From positions 24,271 to 88,270 of the forward strand of contig JAHHHL010000026.1 in the NCBI GenBank assembly GCA_019359375.1: a DNA stretch of 64,000 bases, given 5' to 3'. Positions 8,721 through 19,500 of this stretch are shown piece by piece; the stretch's first letter is position 1; each line of letters starts with the position of its first letter. The notes below the pieces were generated by a model. That model saw only the letters and a program-made list of their open reading frames with translations, ran no database searches and was not told where the DNA came from. The position numbers and the translations under genes were made by a program. Source of the DNA: Lyngbya sp. HA4199-MV5. GTDB taxonomy: Bacteria > Cyanobacteriota > Cyanobacteriia > Leptolyngbyales > Leptolyngbyaceae.

Positions 8721-8763
8721 ACTCGGTTCCAATACTTGATTGCTTTCAGATTCTTACAGTGTT
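8721..8763 (-). promoter_or_regulatory. Shared promoter/operator element, copy C
   Basis: Minus strand: TAAGAATCTGAAAG, an 18-bp spacer ending TTGGAAC, then CGAGTA. The palindrome seen in A, B and D is not kept here, but CGCTTCAG matches copy B. It lies 31 bp before the DUF4278 gene. Confidence 0.5.
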
Positions 8764-8999
8764 TTGTTGAATCGGAATAATTGCCTTGCGAAATTCCCCA
8801 ACCCACTCCGCCGCTTCAACATCAGTGATCGTACTGGACAGTTCCGATTCAGTCGGTTCGAATGAGATCACCGTGACCCGTATATTGTTAATTGCTGTCG
8901 CAGTCCTTGGGAGTCGCCTAGACTGCAAACTTCATAGCGCAGTACACGGCTGTTGTCAGATAGACGTTGTGTCCCTCGATTGAGGATAGATTCACTTTA
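8746..8999 (-). pseudogene. C-terminal remnant of a short-chain dehydrogenase/reductase
   Basis: From the end of the RidA gene the minus strand reads VNLSSIEGHNVYLTTAVYCAMKFAV, which covers the SDR catalytic Ser and the YxxxK motif (YCAMK, 8942-8930). A TAG follows at 8918-8920. After a frame change, NIRVTVISFEPTESELSSTITD follows, the SDR segment that normally reads NIRVTVISPG..TEL. The N-terminal Rossmann half is missing. A further SDR piece from the missing middle lies at 927-977. Confidence 0.75.
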
Positions 9000-9390
9000 A
9001 TGCTGCGGTTGCCTCAACCTCAACTAACGTTTCTGAAGACGCAAGTGAGGCAACACCGATGCCAGTCAGTGCTGGGAGGGACCCTTCCAGATATTGCGCC
9101 AGAATTGGTGCGATCGCTTCCATGTGTTCCCCCAGTTCACCCCGAATATAAATGCGAACGCTGAGCAGATTCTCTACAGAACTTCCCGATGCTTCTAGAA
9201 CAGTGGTTAAATTAGCCAGCACCTTTGAGAGTTGCCCTTCGACGGTATGCGATGAAACTTGGTAGTTCATGTTCCAGTCAACTTGACCCGAAATGTAAAC
9301 GGTTCTCGTTGCAGTATCGACCACTGCTTTAGACATTCCGTGTGGTCTGCCATCATAGAGTTCTGGTGGATTGATCAGTTGCTTTCTCAT
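8992..9390 (-). CDS. RidA/YjgF-family protein
   Basis: A 132-residue cytosolic trimer-forming protein of the RidA family; classical members deaminate reactive enamine/imine intermediates. Seen: an N-terminal MRKQLINPPELYDG, the strand TRTVYISGQVDWN, VLANLTTVLEASGSSVENLLSVRIYI with the conserved Arg, and LVEVEATAALK at the end. AGGA lies before the ATG at 9390. It is 37 bp from the alpha/beta hydrolase upstream. Its 3' end touches an SDR remnant. Confidence 0.85.
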   Translation of the reverse strand: MRKQLINPPELYDGRPHGMSKAVVDTATRTVYISGQVDWNMNYQVSSHTVEGQLSKVLANLTTVLEASGSSVENLLSVRIYIRGELGEHMEAIAPILAQYLEGSLPALTGIGVASLASSETLVEVEATAALK

Positions 9391-9427
9391 GGTGTCTAAT
9401 CCTTTTGCGTGTGAAAAGTTTTAACTG

Positions 9428-10159
9428 CTAATACTGTGCGGTTGCAGCTTTTTCGATGAGCTTGGCAACGGCATCTGGATGGGAAACCATCACAACATGG
9501 GACGCGCCATTCACGACAACGGTCTCCTTTGAGTTAGCGCGGTTCGCCATGAAAGACAGTGCCGCTGGAGGAATATTCAAGTCACGATCGCCATAAATAA
9601 ACCACGACGGGATAGATTTCCATGCAGGCGCACCGGAGGCTTCGTTCAGCGCAGCTTCCGCAATCGGACGCTGGGTGCTAGCCATCAGTTGTGCATCATT
9701 AGCGGGTATATCTGTGGCAAATTGCGCGTGGAACTTACTCTGCTGGATGTAGAGATCTTTGCTACCATCCGGCAGTACAACGGGCGGCGCGAGTGTTGAT
9801 CCGAGTGTGCTGCCCGGATAACGTCCTGAGAGTTCAACGGCGGTCTCGCCCGTATCAGGTGCAAAACCGGCGACGTAAACCAGCGCCCTCACATTCTTAT
9901 TGTCGTTGACCGCGTTGGTAATCACCGTGCCTCCATAGGAATGTCCAACCAGCACAATCGGACCCTTGATATCTCTAATGGCACTGGCAACATAGTTCCC
10001 ATCGCTCTTAATGCCACGCAGAGGATTAGCCACAGCAATCGTCGAGTAGCCTGCGGCGATCAGCTTAGTCAATACACCGTTCCAGCTGGAAGAGTCGGCG
10101 AACGCACCGTGAACGAGGACGATCGTGGGCTGACTGGCTTGTGTATTTGCAGTGTTCAT
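9428..10159 (-). CDS. Alpha/beta hydrolase
   Basis: A 243-residue cytosolic hydrolase. Seen: the oxyanion segment VLVHGAFADSSSW, the nucleophile elbow GHSYGG (Ser about residue 74), an Asp in YGDRDLNIP and a catalytic His in GASHVVMVSHPD. It resembles the EstC/salicylate-esterase-like group; the substrate is unknown. AAGGAAC precedes the ATG. It is flanked by the RidA and intradiol dioxygenase genes on the same strand, suggesting a small catabolic unit. Confidence 0.85.
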   Translation of the reverse strand: MNTANTQASQPTIVLVHGAFADSSSWNGVLTKLIAAGYSTIAVANPLRGIKSDGNYVASAIRDIKGPIVLVGHSYGGTVITNAVNDNKNVRALVYVAGFAPDTGETAVELSGRYPGSTLGSTLAPPVVLPDGSKDLYIQQSKFHAQFATDIPANDAQLMASTQRPIAEAALNEASGAPAWKSIPSWFIYGDRDLNIPPAALSFMANRANSKETVVVNGASHVVMVSHPDAVAKLIEKAATAQY

Positions 10160-10242
10160 AATAGTTCCTTAAAATGTGATTTCAGTGATTGTTAGAAACA
10201 GTGTGACGACCATAAGTAGACGAATGTCGTTTCCCAGGCAAG

Positions 10243-11103
10243 CTACTCATGCTTCAGCACAAAATCAAACTGAGCAGAGTAGAATGGCTTGCTTTGATCC
10301 TGCGCCTCAAGTTCGGGGAGTGATTTGTGCTTTTGCAGTTTGAGAATGTTCGATCGCACAGCAAAGGTCGTATCTGAGTCAAGCTGAGGCGCACCCTCAA
10401 TGAAAATTTGAGTTGTCAGCGGCATATAGCCCGTTGCACTCAGCTTGAAATGAATATGAGCCGCCCGCCAAGTGTGTCGTCCCAAAAGGCGCAACACCTC
10501 ACCGCAAGGACCGTCGGCTGGTACGTCGTACCCGCTGGGCACAACCGTTTCAAAGCGATAGTTGCCACCCTGGTCAGTGCGGAACTGCCCCCGAAAGTTT
10601 CCAACGGGTTGGGACGGGTCGAAAATGTCGTATAGCCCCTTTGAGTTGGGTTGCCACACTTCAATCAGCGCATTGGCGATCGCTTTCCCATTCACATCAA
10701 GTACGCGACCTGAGAGGAATAGTGTCTCACCGTCTTGATCAATGCCGATACGATCGCCCATCTGTCGTTCAGGTGCATCAGAGACATAGAGCGGTCCTTC
10801 TAGATTACTCTCAGTGGCATGACTGTTGATGTCTTGTAGCAGCAACACTAGCTCCGAAATGCCTAACAAATCAGTGAGTGCATGAATCTCTCCATCGGGA
10901 ATCAGTTGCGTGTGACGGCTAACTCGATTGATAAAATCGCGCCCTTCTTGCAATTCTGGCTGAGTCAAATTCACCTCGCGGACAACCGCATGGAGATGCT
11001 TCACTAAGCTGGTGTAAATCTCGTATAGACGCGGGTGAGTTTTGCCGCCATCCCCGTGATTGATGACGGCTTGGGTAATCGTGTCGATCGTAATTGCCTT
11101 CAT
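10243..11103 (-). CDS. Intradiol ring-cleavage dioxygenase (catechol/hydroxyquinol 1,2-type)
   Basis: A 286-residue Fe(III) enzyme that opens aromatic diols between the hydroxyls. The N-terminal helical dimerisation domain (to ~100) is typical of catechol and hydroxyquinol 1,2-dioxygenases. The catalytic domain shows the four iron ligands: Tyr in NSKGLYD, Tyr in GGNYRF and two His in RAAHIHF. The context GPLYV and IEVWQPN also fits. GGAGAC precedes the ATG. No muconate cycloisomerase or other ring-fission genes are nearby, so the downstream pathway is not visible. Confidence 0.88.
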   Translation of the reverse strand: MKAITIDTITQAVINHGDGGKTHPRLYEIYTSLVKHLHAVVREVNLTQPELQEGRDFINRVSRHTQLIPDGEIHALTDLLGISELVLLLQDINSHATESNLEGPLYVSDAPERQMGDRIGIDQDGETLFLSGRVLDVNGKAIANALIEVWQPNSKGLYDIFDPSQPVGNFRGQFRTDQGGNYRFETVVPSGYDVPADGPCGEVLRLLGRHTWRAAHIHFKLSATGYMPLTTQIFIEGAPQLDSDTTFAVRSNILKLQKHKSLPELEAQDQSKPFYSAQFDFVLKHE

Positions 11104-11163
11104 TGGCTGTCTCCATTATTTAGTACTTGAAAAAAGCCTGTCGTCATTAAAGTTCTGGAGCAA

Positions 11164-11637
11164 TCAAATCTCGATCGAAGCATCAGAAAGAATTTGCTGA
11201 TACTTCTCGCTCACTTGTTGTAAATCATAGGTAGGAGTCGCTGTTTCAACCTTGAGCGCTTTGAGTTGTCCAATAGATTCACTGGCTTCGGTCAATCGCT
11301 CAGCCGTTTGTAGTTTTGTAGTGACTGTCACCCCTGCCGAACAGACTGCGGCAAAGAAACAGGTTACTTTCCAATTTGCAGCATTCCCGATCGTTCCCGC
11401 CATGCCTGCTAAGAGTGTAGCCAGGGCGCTGAGAATAATATTGGTTGTGGTGTAGCGAGAGTTTTTACGTTTGAGTGTATTTCTCTGCTCTCGTGCCTTT
11501 TCCAGGCTGCTAGAAATCTGTGATCTCACCATATTTAATTGTGTTTCTACATTCGAATGGTCATTCATGAGGTTTTGCTCAAAACTTAAAGTTTGCTTGA
11601 ATGGTTCTGGTGCGATCGCACCTATCATCAAGTTCAT
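11164..11637 (-). CDS. Small membrane protein with two spans and coiled coils
   Basis: 157 residues. A helical N-terminus with many charged residues leads to two hydrophobic segments (about 66-88 and 92-108), then a helical tail. This resembles DUF4231/SLATT-like topology, but the family is not certain. Its start lies seven bases after the AraC-type gene's stop, so the two are probably co-transcribed. An internal Met at 11568 is an alternative start. Confidence 0.5.
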   Translation of the reverse strand: MNLMIGAIAPEPFKQTLSFEQNLMNDHSNVETQLNMVRSQISSSLEKAREQRNTLKRKNSRYTTTNIILSALATLLAGMAGTIGNAANWKVTCFFAAVCSAGVTVTTKLQTAERLTEASESIGQLKALKVETATPTYDLQQVSEKYQQILSDASIEI

Positions 11638-11644
11638 CGTGAGA

Positions 11645-12079
11645 TTAGCGAACCTGCTTGGGAGTCGTTCCTGTGAGGCGTTTAAACTGTAAATTCAAAT
11701 GGCTTTGGCTGGCGAAGCCGACCTGTAAGGCAATGTCTGCGATCGCCAAATCCGTTTTTGACAGCATCACTTTTGCCCGTTCCACCCGCTGCTGAATCAC
11801 GTATTGGCGTGGGGAAATGTCGAGCGCTTGTTTGAATGCAGTGGCAAAGTAAGTCGGGCTGAGATGAAGCGTTTCTGCAAGTTCAGCCAGTGACAAGTCT
11901 TGGTCAAGGTGAGTATGAATATATTTGAGTACTTGCTGCAATTGGGTGCGCGTTAAGCCTCTGTTCTTAGATTCAACGGTTGGCTTTGTACTTGTTAGCA
12001 TGGTTAAAAATTGGCAATTTTGTTCAAAAAAGCAGGCAAAAGCTAGCCATCGACTTAGATAGCTGATTGGCACTCGCAA
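11645..12079 (-). CDS. AraC-family regulator consisting mainly of the DNA-binding domain
   Basis: 144 residues, of which about 45-144 form the double helix-turn-helix of AraC proteins: LKYIHTHLDQDLSLAELAETL for the first HTH and IADIALQVGFASQSHLNLQFKR for the second, ending GTTPKQVR. Family members usually have ~300 residues with an N-terminal sensor domain; that domain is missing here. Met at 12001 is an alternative start. It may bind DNA without an effector, or be a truncated gene. It is the only AraC protein in the region and so a candidate for the shared promoter elements A-D. Confidence 0.75.
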   Translation of the reverse strand: MRVPISYLSRWLAFACFFEQNCQFLTMLTSTKPTVESKNRGLTRTQLQQVLKYIHTHLDQDLSLAELAETLHLSPTYFATAFKQALDISPRQYVIQQRVERAKVMLSKTDLAIADIALQVGFASQSHLNLQFKRLTGTTPKQVR

Positions 12080-12110
12080 ACAAATCAGATATGAATTGAG
12101 AGCAGAAAAC

Positions 12111-12668
12111 TTAATGACTTACGGTGTTAACCGTTGTGAGCAATTGCTCAAAGTTCCAACGATCGCGATAGCGAATTCCGTTGATGAACAGTGCGGGTGC
12201 AGTGACGACTCCACTGAGGTGTCCACTCTCAACGTCTTCGTTAATGCGATCGATGTGCTTTTTCTTAGATAGATCTTGCAAAAACTGAGGGATATCAAGT
12301 CCTAAGCGATCGGCATACTCCACCAGATAGCCATTATCCAGCGCAAATTGATGGGTGAATAGCATCTCATGCATCTGCCAAAATTGATCTTGTGCTGCTG
12401 CGGCTTCCGCTACTTCTGCGGCCTTTTGTGCTTGAGGATAGATTGACTCAATGAAATGGCGAAACACGACACAAACTCGGTTTTCATCAGGAAATATAGA
12501 CTCGAAATGTTGCTGAACGGCCTGAATCAACCGATGTACTTCCCCACACTGAGGAGATTGATAATTCCCATATTCCACGAGTACGACTGGAGCAGTAAGT
12601 ATTCCCTGGTAGTGATCGCGTTGTGAAGGGGAAACAAAGAGTTGATTGAGGTTACTATCTTGATTCAT
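12111..12668 (-). CDS. DsbA-like thioredoxin-fold protein with an altered active site
   Basis: About 185 residues of the DsbA/thioredoxin_4 group. Seen: APVVLVEYGNYQSPQCGEVH, then a helical insert and the cis-Pro loop VTAPALFING. The usual CxxC is SPQC here, so the attacking cysteine is replaced by serine and normal thiol oxidation is unlikely. No signal peptide is evident; the frame opens further upstream (12779) without a good ribosome site. Several relatives in cyanobacteria keep only one cysteine, so a binding or reductive role is possible. Confidence 0.65.
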   Translation of the reverse strand: MNQDSNLNQLFVSPSQRDHYQGILTAPVVLVEYGNYQSPQCGEVHRLIQAVQQHFESIFPDENRVCVVFRHFIESIYPQAQKAAEVAEAAAAQDQFWQMHEMLFTHQFALDNGYLVEYADRLGLDIPQFLQDLSKKKHIDRINEDVESGHLSGVVTAPALFINGIRYRDRWNFEQLLTTVNTVSH

Positions 12669-12890
12669 CGGACTTTTTAGCGAAAAAATTTTCATGACAT
12701 CAAGGGATGACCATGACTCATATCTAGGATTTTCTTTGACTGGAATGATTGACCTTACCCTGTATTGGTATGACTTCATCCTATGAAATCAATGCTGCGT
12801 TGTCGCCAACTCAGGGTCGAGTGTTTGCAGGTAGGAAACAGCAGTTGCGACCTATCTCTACCGCGAATCAACAACCGAACTTAAGTTCAG

Positions 12891-13520
12891 TTACAGCTTA
12901 GTGAGTCCCCGCTTTAGGGCTTTGACGACGGCTTGAGTGCGATCGCTCACACCCAGTTTGCTCAAAATCCGGTTGATGTGAAATTTGACCGTGCTTTCAG
13001 TAATATTCAAAGCTGCACCAATGTCATGATTGGTTAAACCATCTGCCATCAGGTCAATAACCTCTCGTTCGCGATCGCTCAACTCTGGATTTTTCATGCG
13101 CTGAACCAGTTTGGCAGCAACCTCAGGCGGGATATACTGTTGCCCGCTGTGAACAATATGAATGGCATTGAGCAGTGCATCGGGTTCAGCATCCTTGAGC
13201 AGATAACCTTTAGCTCCGGCGTGTAGTCCACGATAGATATCTTCGTCACCATCATAGGTCGTTAGCATAATAATCCGGGCATGCGTAAACTCAGCACAGA
13301 TTGCAATGGTCGCATCAACACCGCTCATCTGCGGCATCCGTAAGTCCATCAGGGTGACATCGGGCTGGTGTTGTTGATACTGAGCGATCGCTTCCTGCCC
13401 ATTCCCCGCTTGACCCACCACGGTCATGTCTGGCTCATTTTCAATCATCGCGGCTAGTCCCTGTCGGACGATGGAGTGATCATCGACAATCAAAACGCGA
13501 ATTGCCGTAGACTGACTCAT
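12891..13520 (-). CDS. NarL/FixJ-type response regulator
   Basis: 209 residues. The receiver domain has the acidic pair in IVDDHS, phospho-acceptor Asp59 in TLMDLRMP, Thr in MLTTYD and Lys109 in YLLKDA. The LuxR-type HTH follows at about 145-209 (LSDREREVIDLMADGLTNHDIG, TVKFHINRILSKLGV). The ATG overlaps the stop of the giant kinase gene by four bases (ATGA), so the two are translated together and form one signalling pair. Confidence 0.9.
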   Translation of the reverse strand: MSQSTAIRVLIVDDHSIVRQGLAAMIENEPDMTVVGQAGNGQEAIAQYQQHQPDVTLMDLRMPQMSGVDATIAICAEFTHARIIMLTTYDGDEDIYRGLHAGAKGYLLKDAEPDALLNAIHIVHSGQQYIPPEVAAKLVQRMKNPELSDREREVIDLMADGLTNHDIGAALNITESTVKFHINRILSKLGVSDRTQAVVKALKRGLTKL

Positions 13521-16500
13521 ACTGCCTCCCGATGCACAGATACGCTCACTTCTGTTCCCCGCCCTGGTTGGCTATCAATGGAGAGTTGTGCGCCAATGTG
13601 TTCTGCTCGTTCGCTCATCCCTAGTAAACCAAACCCTTGACTTAAAGTTGTGTTGTTGACTTCAAAGCCTCGTCCATCGTCTCTAATTCGCAAGCAGCAT
13701 TGTGTCAGTTCATAAACCAATTCAATCCGAATCTCATTCGCTTGGGCATACTTAACTGCGTTTGTAAATGCTTCCTGTCCAATTCTCAACAGGTTATTTT
13801 CAGTGTCAGGGGGTAATGTATAAGGTGTGCCAACAATCTCACAAATCAAGCGAGTTTCGGTTGAGGATTGCAAACTAGAGACAAATTGCTCCAGTGCTGT
13901 CCACAGGTTGCCATCCTCTAGTGATTGGGGGCGTAGTGCCGCAACCGATCGTCGAGCCTCTGTCAGCCCACTGCGAGCCAGATCGCGCACGGTCTGGATA
14001 TGCGTTTGTATCGCTTCTGGGTTAGTTTTTGCTAATCGAGAAATGGCTCCCATGTGAACCAGAACACCTGTAAAGGCTTGGGCGAGCGTGTCGTGAATTT
14101 CCCGCGCCATGCGGTTGCGTTCTTCCAAAATCGAGGCGGCTTCTGCTTGCTTTTGCAGCGTAATATCTCGCGATAGCCAAATCACTTGCTCGTGCCGAAT
14201 AGGGGCAATGCGTGCCGAAAACCAGGTTTCTCGTCCAGCGATCGGCAGACTGTATTCAACGGTGAGCACTTGTTGGGTTCTCAGCGCCTGCTGAACATAA
14301 CCCATAGATTGATCGGCTTGTTCTTTTTCAAAGATTTGATGCAGTGTTTTACCAATCTTCTCCTCAACTGGGCTATACAACTGACTCGGACTTCCTTCGA
14401 CTGAGCTGATCACTCGCCCTTCAGCAGTCACAACACACAGCGGATCAGGAATGGCTAAAAAGAGTGCCCGCAGTTCTGCTTCAGAGGCTTGCAGTGCGGC
14501 TTCTGCCCGTTTACGGTCGCTAATATCTGAAATCACCCCTTCCAGGTATCCATCGATTGCATTGACGCGAGCAGAGTAAAGCGCCCAAAACACGGTTCCA
14601 TCTCGTTTTCGGAACTGAACTTCAAAGTTATTCAATTCACCCTGCTGACTCAACGATTCAACTTCATGTTCGCGATCGCTAGAATGCACATAACAGCTTG
14701 TCTCTATCCCGCTTTTGCTCTCAATCATCTCCTCTGGTGAGTCATAGCCAAATAGAGTCGCAAAGCGTTGATTGACATCGAGAATTAATCCATCTGAGAG
14801 GCGCGTTCGGAAGATGCCGACCTGTGAGTTCTCAAAAATATTGCGGAACTTGGCTTCACTACGCTGTAGGGCTGCTTCTGCTGATTTACGATCGCTAATA
14901 TCCGCAATTACTCCTTCGGTATATCCCTCTGTTGCATTCAGACGGGAGGAGTAAAGTGCCCAAAACACGGTTCCATCTCGTTTTCGGAGTTGAACTTCAA
15001 AGTTATCCAGTTCACCGTGCTGCCTGAGAAATTCAATCACGTAGTTGCGATCGTCGGGGTTTACATAAACATTTGTACTGTGTTCAATCCCAATCACTTC
15101 TTCTGACGAGTGATAGCCAAATAGATTCGCAAGCCGCTGATTGGCATCGAGAACTAATCCATCCGAGAGGCGGATTCGGAAGATGCCAACCTGTGAGTTT
15201 TCAAAAATATTGCGGAACTTGGCTTCACTACGCTGTAGGGCTGCTTCTGCCTGTTTGAGCCGGGTAATATCATTGCCAACCGATAAAATTTCCACGACCT
15301 GTCCCTGTTCATCCAGGATGGCTTGATTTGACCAGGCAACCCAAACCCGGCTACCGTCTCGACACAGGTTTTCATTCTCAGCCTGAAAGTAAGATTCAGG
15401 CGAGTCAGATTTAAAGTTGTGAATCACATCATGAACAAATTGTTTGAGATTTCGCCCAGAGGTTTCAGTCTCTGGAACGATCGTTTCGAGTAAAGTCCGC
15501 CCTAAAATCTGGTGTTTTTCATAGCCAAAGAATTCCAGCCCACAATCGTTCATGTATCGAATTCGCCCTTGCATATCAGAGCGAAGGATGATCGAGTTTG
15601 CAGTTTGAACTAGATTGCGATAATTTGCTTCACTTTTCCGCAATGCGGCTTCAGTTTGTTGACGCTCAGTGATCTCCTGTTGCAGGGCTTGAGTCCGCTC
15701 TTCTACTTTCCGTTCTAGTGTTTCGGCATAGTCTTCTAACCTTTCATACAGCCGAGCATTTTCTAGTGAAATTGCTGCCTGAGCCATCAACAGGTTGAGA
15801 ACTTGCAGGCGATCGCTAGTAAACACTCCAGTACTGAGATTGTTCTCCAGATAGAGGATGCCGATCAACTGACTTTGCTTGAGAATTGGCATACAGAGGA
15901 GCGATCGCGTCTGCTGGCATTGAATAGACGGATCAGTCAAAAGAGACGATTCTCTGATGGCATCATCCAACACTAGCGTTTCTTGAGTGCGCTCTACCGA
16001 GTGGATGATAGAGATAGGAATTGTGGCACAATTTTCAACAGCAATCTTTTCTAGGTCGCACAGCCTACTCCCGCTGCACTGAGCTACCACCGTCAGCCGA
16101 TCGTCTTCCAGAAGAATCAGAGTACCTGTTTCAGCTCCGGCATTTTCAATCGCGACCTGCATCAATGTGGCAATCAGTTGATCGAGATGGATAATTTCTG
16201 AGAGGGCTTGAGCCGCTTTCATCACCGCTGCTAAATCGATCGCCGCAGCCGGATGACGGATCGTTTCATCCGTCACGATGGAATTTGATTGTCGAACCAG
16301 ATTGGTGTTGAGGAGTTGTGGATAGCGTTTTTCTAAGTCTTTAACTTTAGCGATCGCGCCCCAGCGATCGTAGCAATAGTGCGCTTCTTTCATGTAGGTT
16401 TGGGCAATTTTTTCTCGACCTCTCGCCAAATAATGTTTAGCTGCTAATTCATAAGCGAGTGCTTCTTCCTGGATATACTCATGTTCAGCAGCACCTGCGA

Positions 16501-19500
16501 TCGCACGTTCATACAACTCCTCAGCCTCAAGAAATTGCCCTAAGACTCGCGCTTTCTCTGCTTCAACTAGATGAAACTTGTGGAGATAATTCATTGGGGC
16601 GTGTTCTGCCCATTTCTGCATCTTTTCTTGGTTAGTGATAACACAACTAAGCCAAGTTGATTTTTCAGAACTTGAAGCCTCAACCCATAGGCTCAAAAGC
16701 ACCAGAGAATGATAGAAGTGGAATAAAGGTACAGCTACGGTTGCTGTTTCTTTTTCTAAATACTGCCTGGCTAACACAGCAATTTGTGCAGCTTGATGAT
16801 ACTCTCCAAATAAATAATACAGTGTAAGTTTATTTACATAGAAGTAGTGAATTCCAGTTCCGTCTTGAACTGCAATAGCCTGTGGTAAGGCTTGATCTTC
16901 ATCATATACACTACCTGTTAAACGGCTGGGATTCTCAGACCTACCTAACAGATTAAGGATTGTCTGCCACAATATCGAAGTCCAATTAGAGTAGTTTTCT
17001 CGTCTGATTTGTTGGATTGCTTTACTATAAGCTGCTGTTTTTTGTTCTAGTTGGCTGAGTTCCTCACCGATAAAAAACGAGTGATAACATGCTGCATATG
17101 CAGCATAGCCAGCAAATTCAAAGTTTCCAGTTTCCATTCCGTTTTGATAAGCATCAACCAGAAATGGTATTGTTTTCCTACAATGAACCTTCCAGGGCAT
17201 GATCATGCCACTAAATACTGTTAATGCTTCAGCATTCGCTTTTTTGGTATTCATTTGCTCCGCCAAGCTGAGAGCCAATTTGCCAAACTTATAACCAAGT
17301 TCAATGTCTTGAACAGCTCCGCACAGAACAAATCCGTATGCAGCATAACTGTGTGGTGACCGGGTAGCATTGCCGTATCTAATTGATAAACCTGCCATTT
17401 TGCACACAATCAGTATCATCAGTGCTGGTGATACCATACATGCAGTACCCGCGATATTTGCCAGGATATAAATTGCTGACAGCGGTTCTGGTGCAGTCAT
17501 CTTGGGTAGATTAATTAAGTCTTCGATTTCTCGTCCGGCGAATAGTGCAGCCGTTGACTCCAATTCTCTTTGAACATCTAGCTGGCTTGGAGTTTCTACC
17601 AAGATTATTCCCAAAAGATTCAACACTTCTAAGCCAACTTTAAGCGCTTTTTTCAAATTGCCCTGTGATAAATACCCTTGAATTCTGCTATCGTAAATTT
17701 GCACTTTGTCAACCATTGTTTTGGCGTGGTTGAGCACCACTTCAACAAATTGTTCCATCTCGTTGAAGTGACCGCTGAGGTATGCTGCCTTTGTTGCTTC
17801 CGAGTACAGCGTTAAGGTGAGGTCATACTCACTCCGCCAACTCTCTACGTTGAGAAGTTTAAGCCCTAACCTGAAATACTGAAGGGCTGCTTCATAAGCC
17901 GTGGCTGCCTTTGCCTTCTGACCTGCCATTAAATTCAGTTTGGCAATTTCAATTTGTTCTACTCGAGCAGTGACAAGCTCAATTCCCTGATTGAGATGAT
18001 CCACAATTGCAAAGAGCCGATCAAATTGTTGCTCTAGTGAAGTTTTTCCCAGTAAATTACGACCGATTTGGAGATGAACCACTTGTTTCTGCGGTTCGTC
18101 AATCAAAGCATAAGCGGCTTGCTGGACGCGATCGTGCGAAAACCTATACTCCTGCACCAACAGATTTTCGTCTAGGTCAGATGAGGGTTGAATCAATCCA
18201 GCTTGGATTGCTGCTAGCAAGGACTGGGCAATTGCTTTCGGTGATTTTTCGCAGACGATCGCCAACGTCGTCAAATCAAAATCAGCCCCAACACAAGCAG
18301 CGATGGAGAGAATTCGCTGTGTTGCTTCCGGCAATTTCTGCAACTGCCGCAACAGCAGCTCCACTACATTATCCGTGATAGCTTGAGCTTCAATCTCAAC
18401 CAAGTTCCATTGCCAGTTCAACTGTTGGGCATCAAAGGTCAACAGATTTTCGTCATACAACAGCTTCAAAAATTCGCCGACAAAGAAGGGATTGCCCTCG
18501 GTCTTGTGTGACACAGCCTGAGCTAGAGAACAAACAGTGTCAGGATTATGGCGTAACGTCTGAGCGATCAGTTGGCTTAACGGTTCTAGAGTTAAGGGAG
18601 TCAAAATGATTTCCTGAAGCACTGCTCCCTGGTTTCGCAGGCTCTCTAGCGTCAAAACCAACGGATGCGTTGGAGTCACTTCATTGTCTCGGTAAGCTCC
18701 AATCAAAAACAGAGATTGAGTTTGCTCGTCGAGCAAGATCAGTTCGATTAATTTCAACGTCGCAGAATCAATCCACTGTAGATCGTCTAAGAAGATGACC
18801 AAAGGATGTTCTTTTGCACAAAACGCCCGCACAAACCTTTGAAATGTCAGATTGAAGCGATTTTGTGCTTCGGTTGCTCCAACTTCAGGGACAGACGACT
18901 GCTTGCCAATAATCAACTCCACTTCTGGGATGATATCAATGATGATTTGTCCGTTGCTGCCTAAAGCGGTGAGCAGGCGCGATCGCCACTCCTCCACCTG
19001 CTCGTCCAGTTCTCCCAGAAGCTGCTGCACCAGCTTTTGTAGAGCATCGACGATCGCACTGTAGGGAACATTGCGCCCAAATTGGTCAAATTTGCTGGAG
19101 ATAAAATAGCCGTGCTTTGCGGTGATCGGTTTGTAGAGTTCCTGCACCAATGCGGTTTTGCCAATGCCAGCATAACCCGACACCAGCAGCATTTCACGGA
19201 CTCCCTCACTTCCTGCCACTCGGTCAAACGCCGCCAATAATGCTTCAATCTCTGCGGCTCGTCCATACAGTTTTTGAGGAATGCAAAACTGTTCAGACAC
19301 ATCTTGCAGACTCGATGGCAGCAGATCAATTTGCCCACCTGCTGCAAGCTGTTGAGCGTAGCGTTCGAGATCGGCTTTGATCCCCCAAGCACTCTGATAG
19401 CGATCTTCCGCATTTTTCGCCATCAGTTTCAAAATCAGGTCTGAAATGGGTTTGGGAATTGTGGCGTTCAATTCATGCGGAGGGGTCGGCGATCGAGCAA

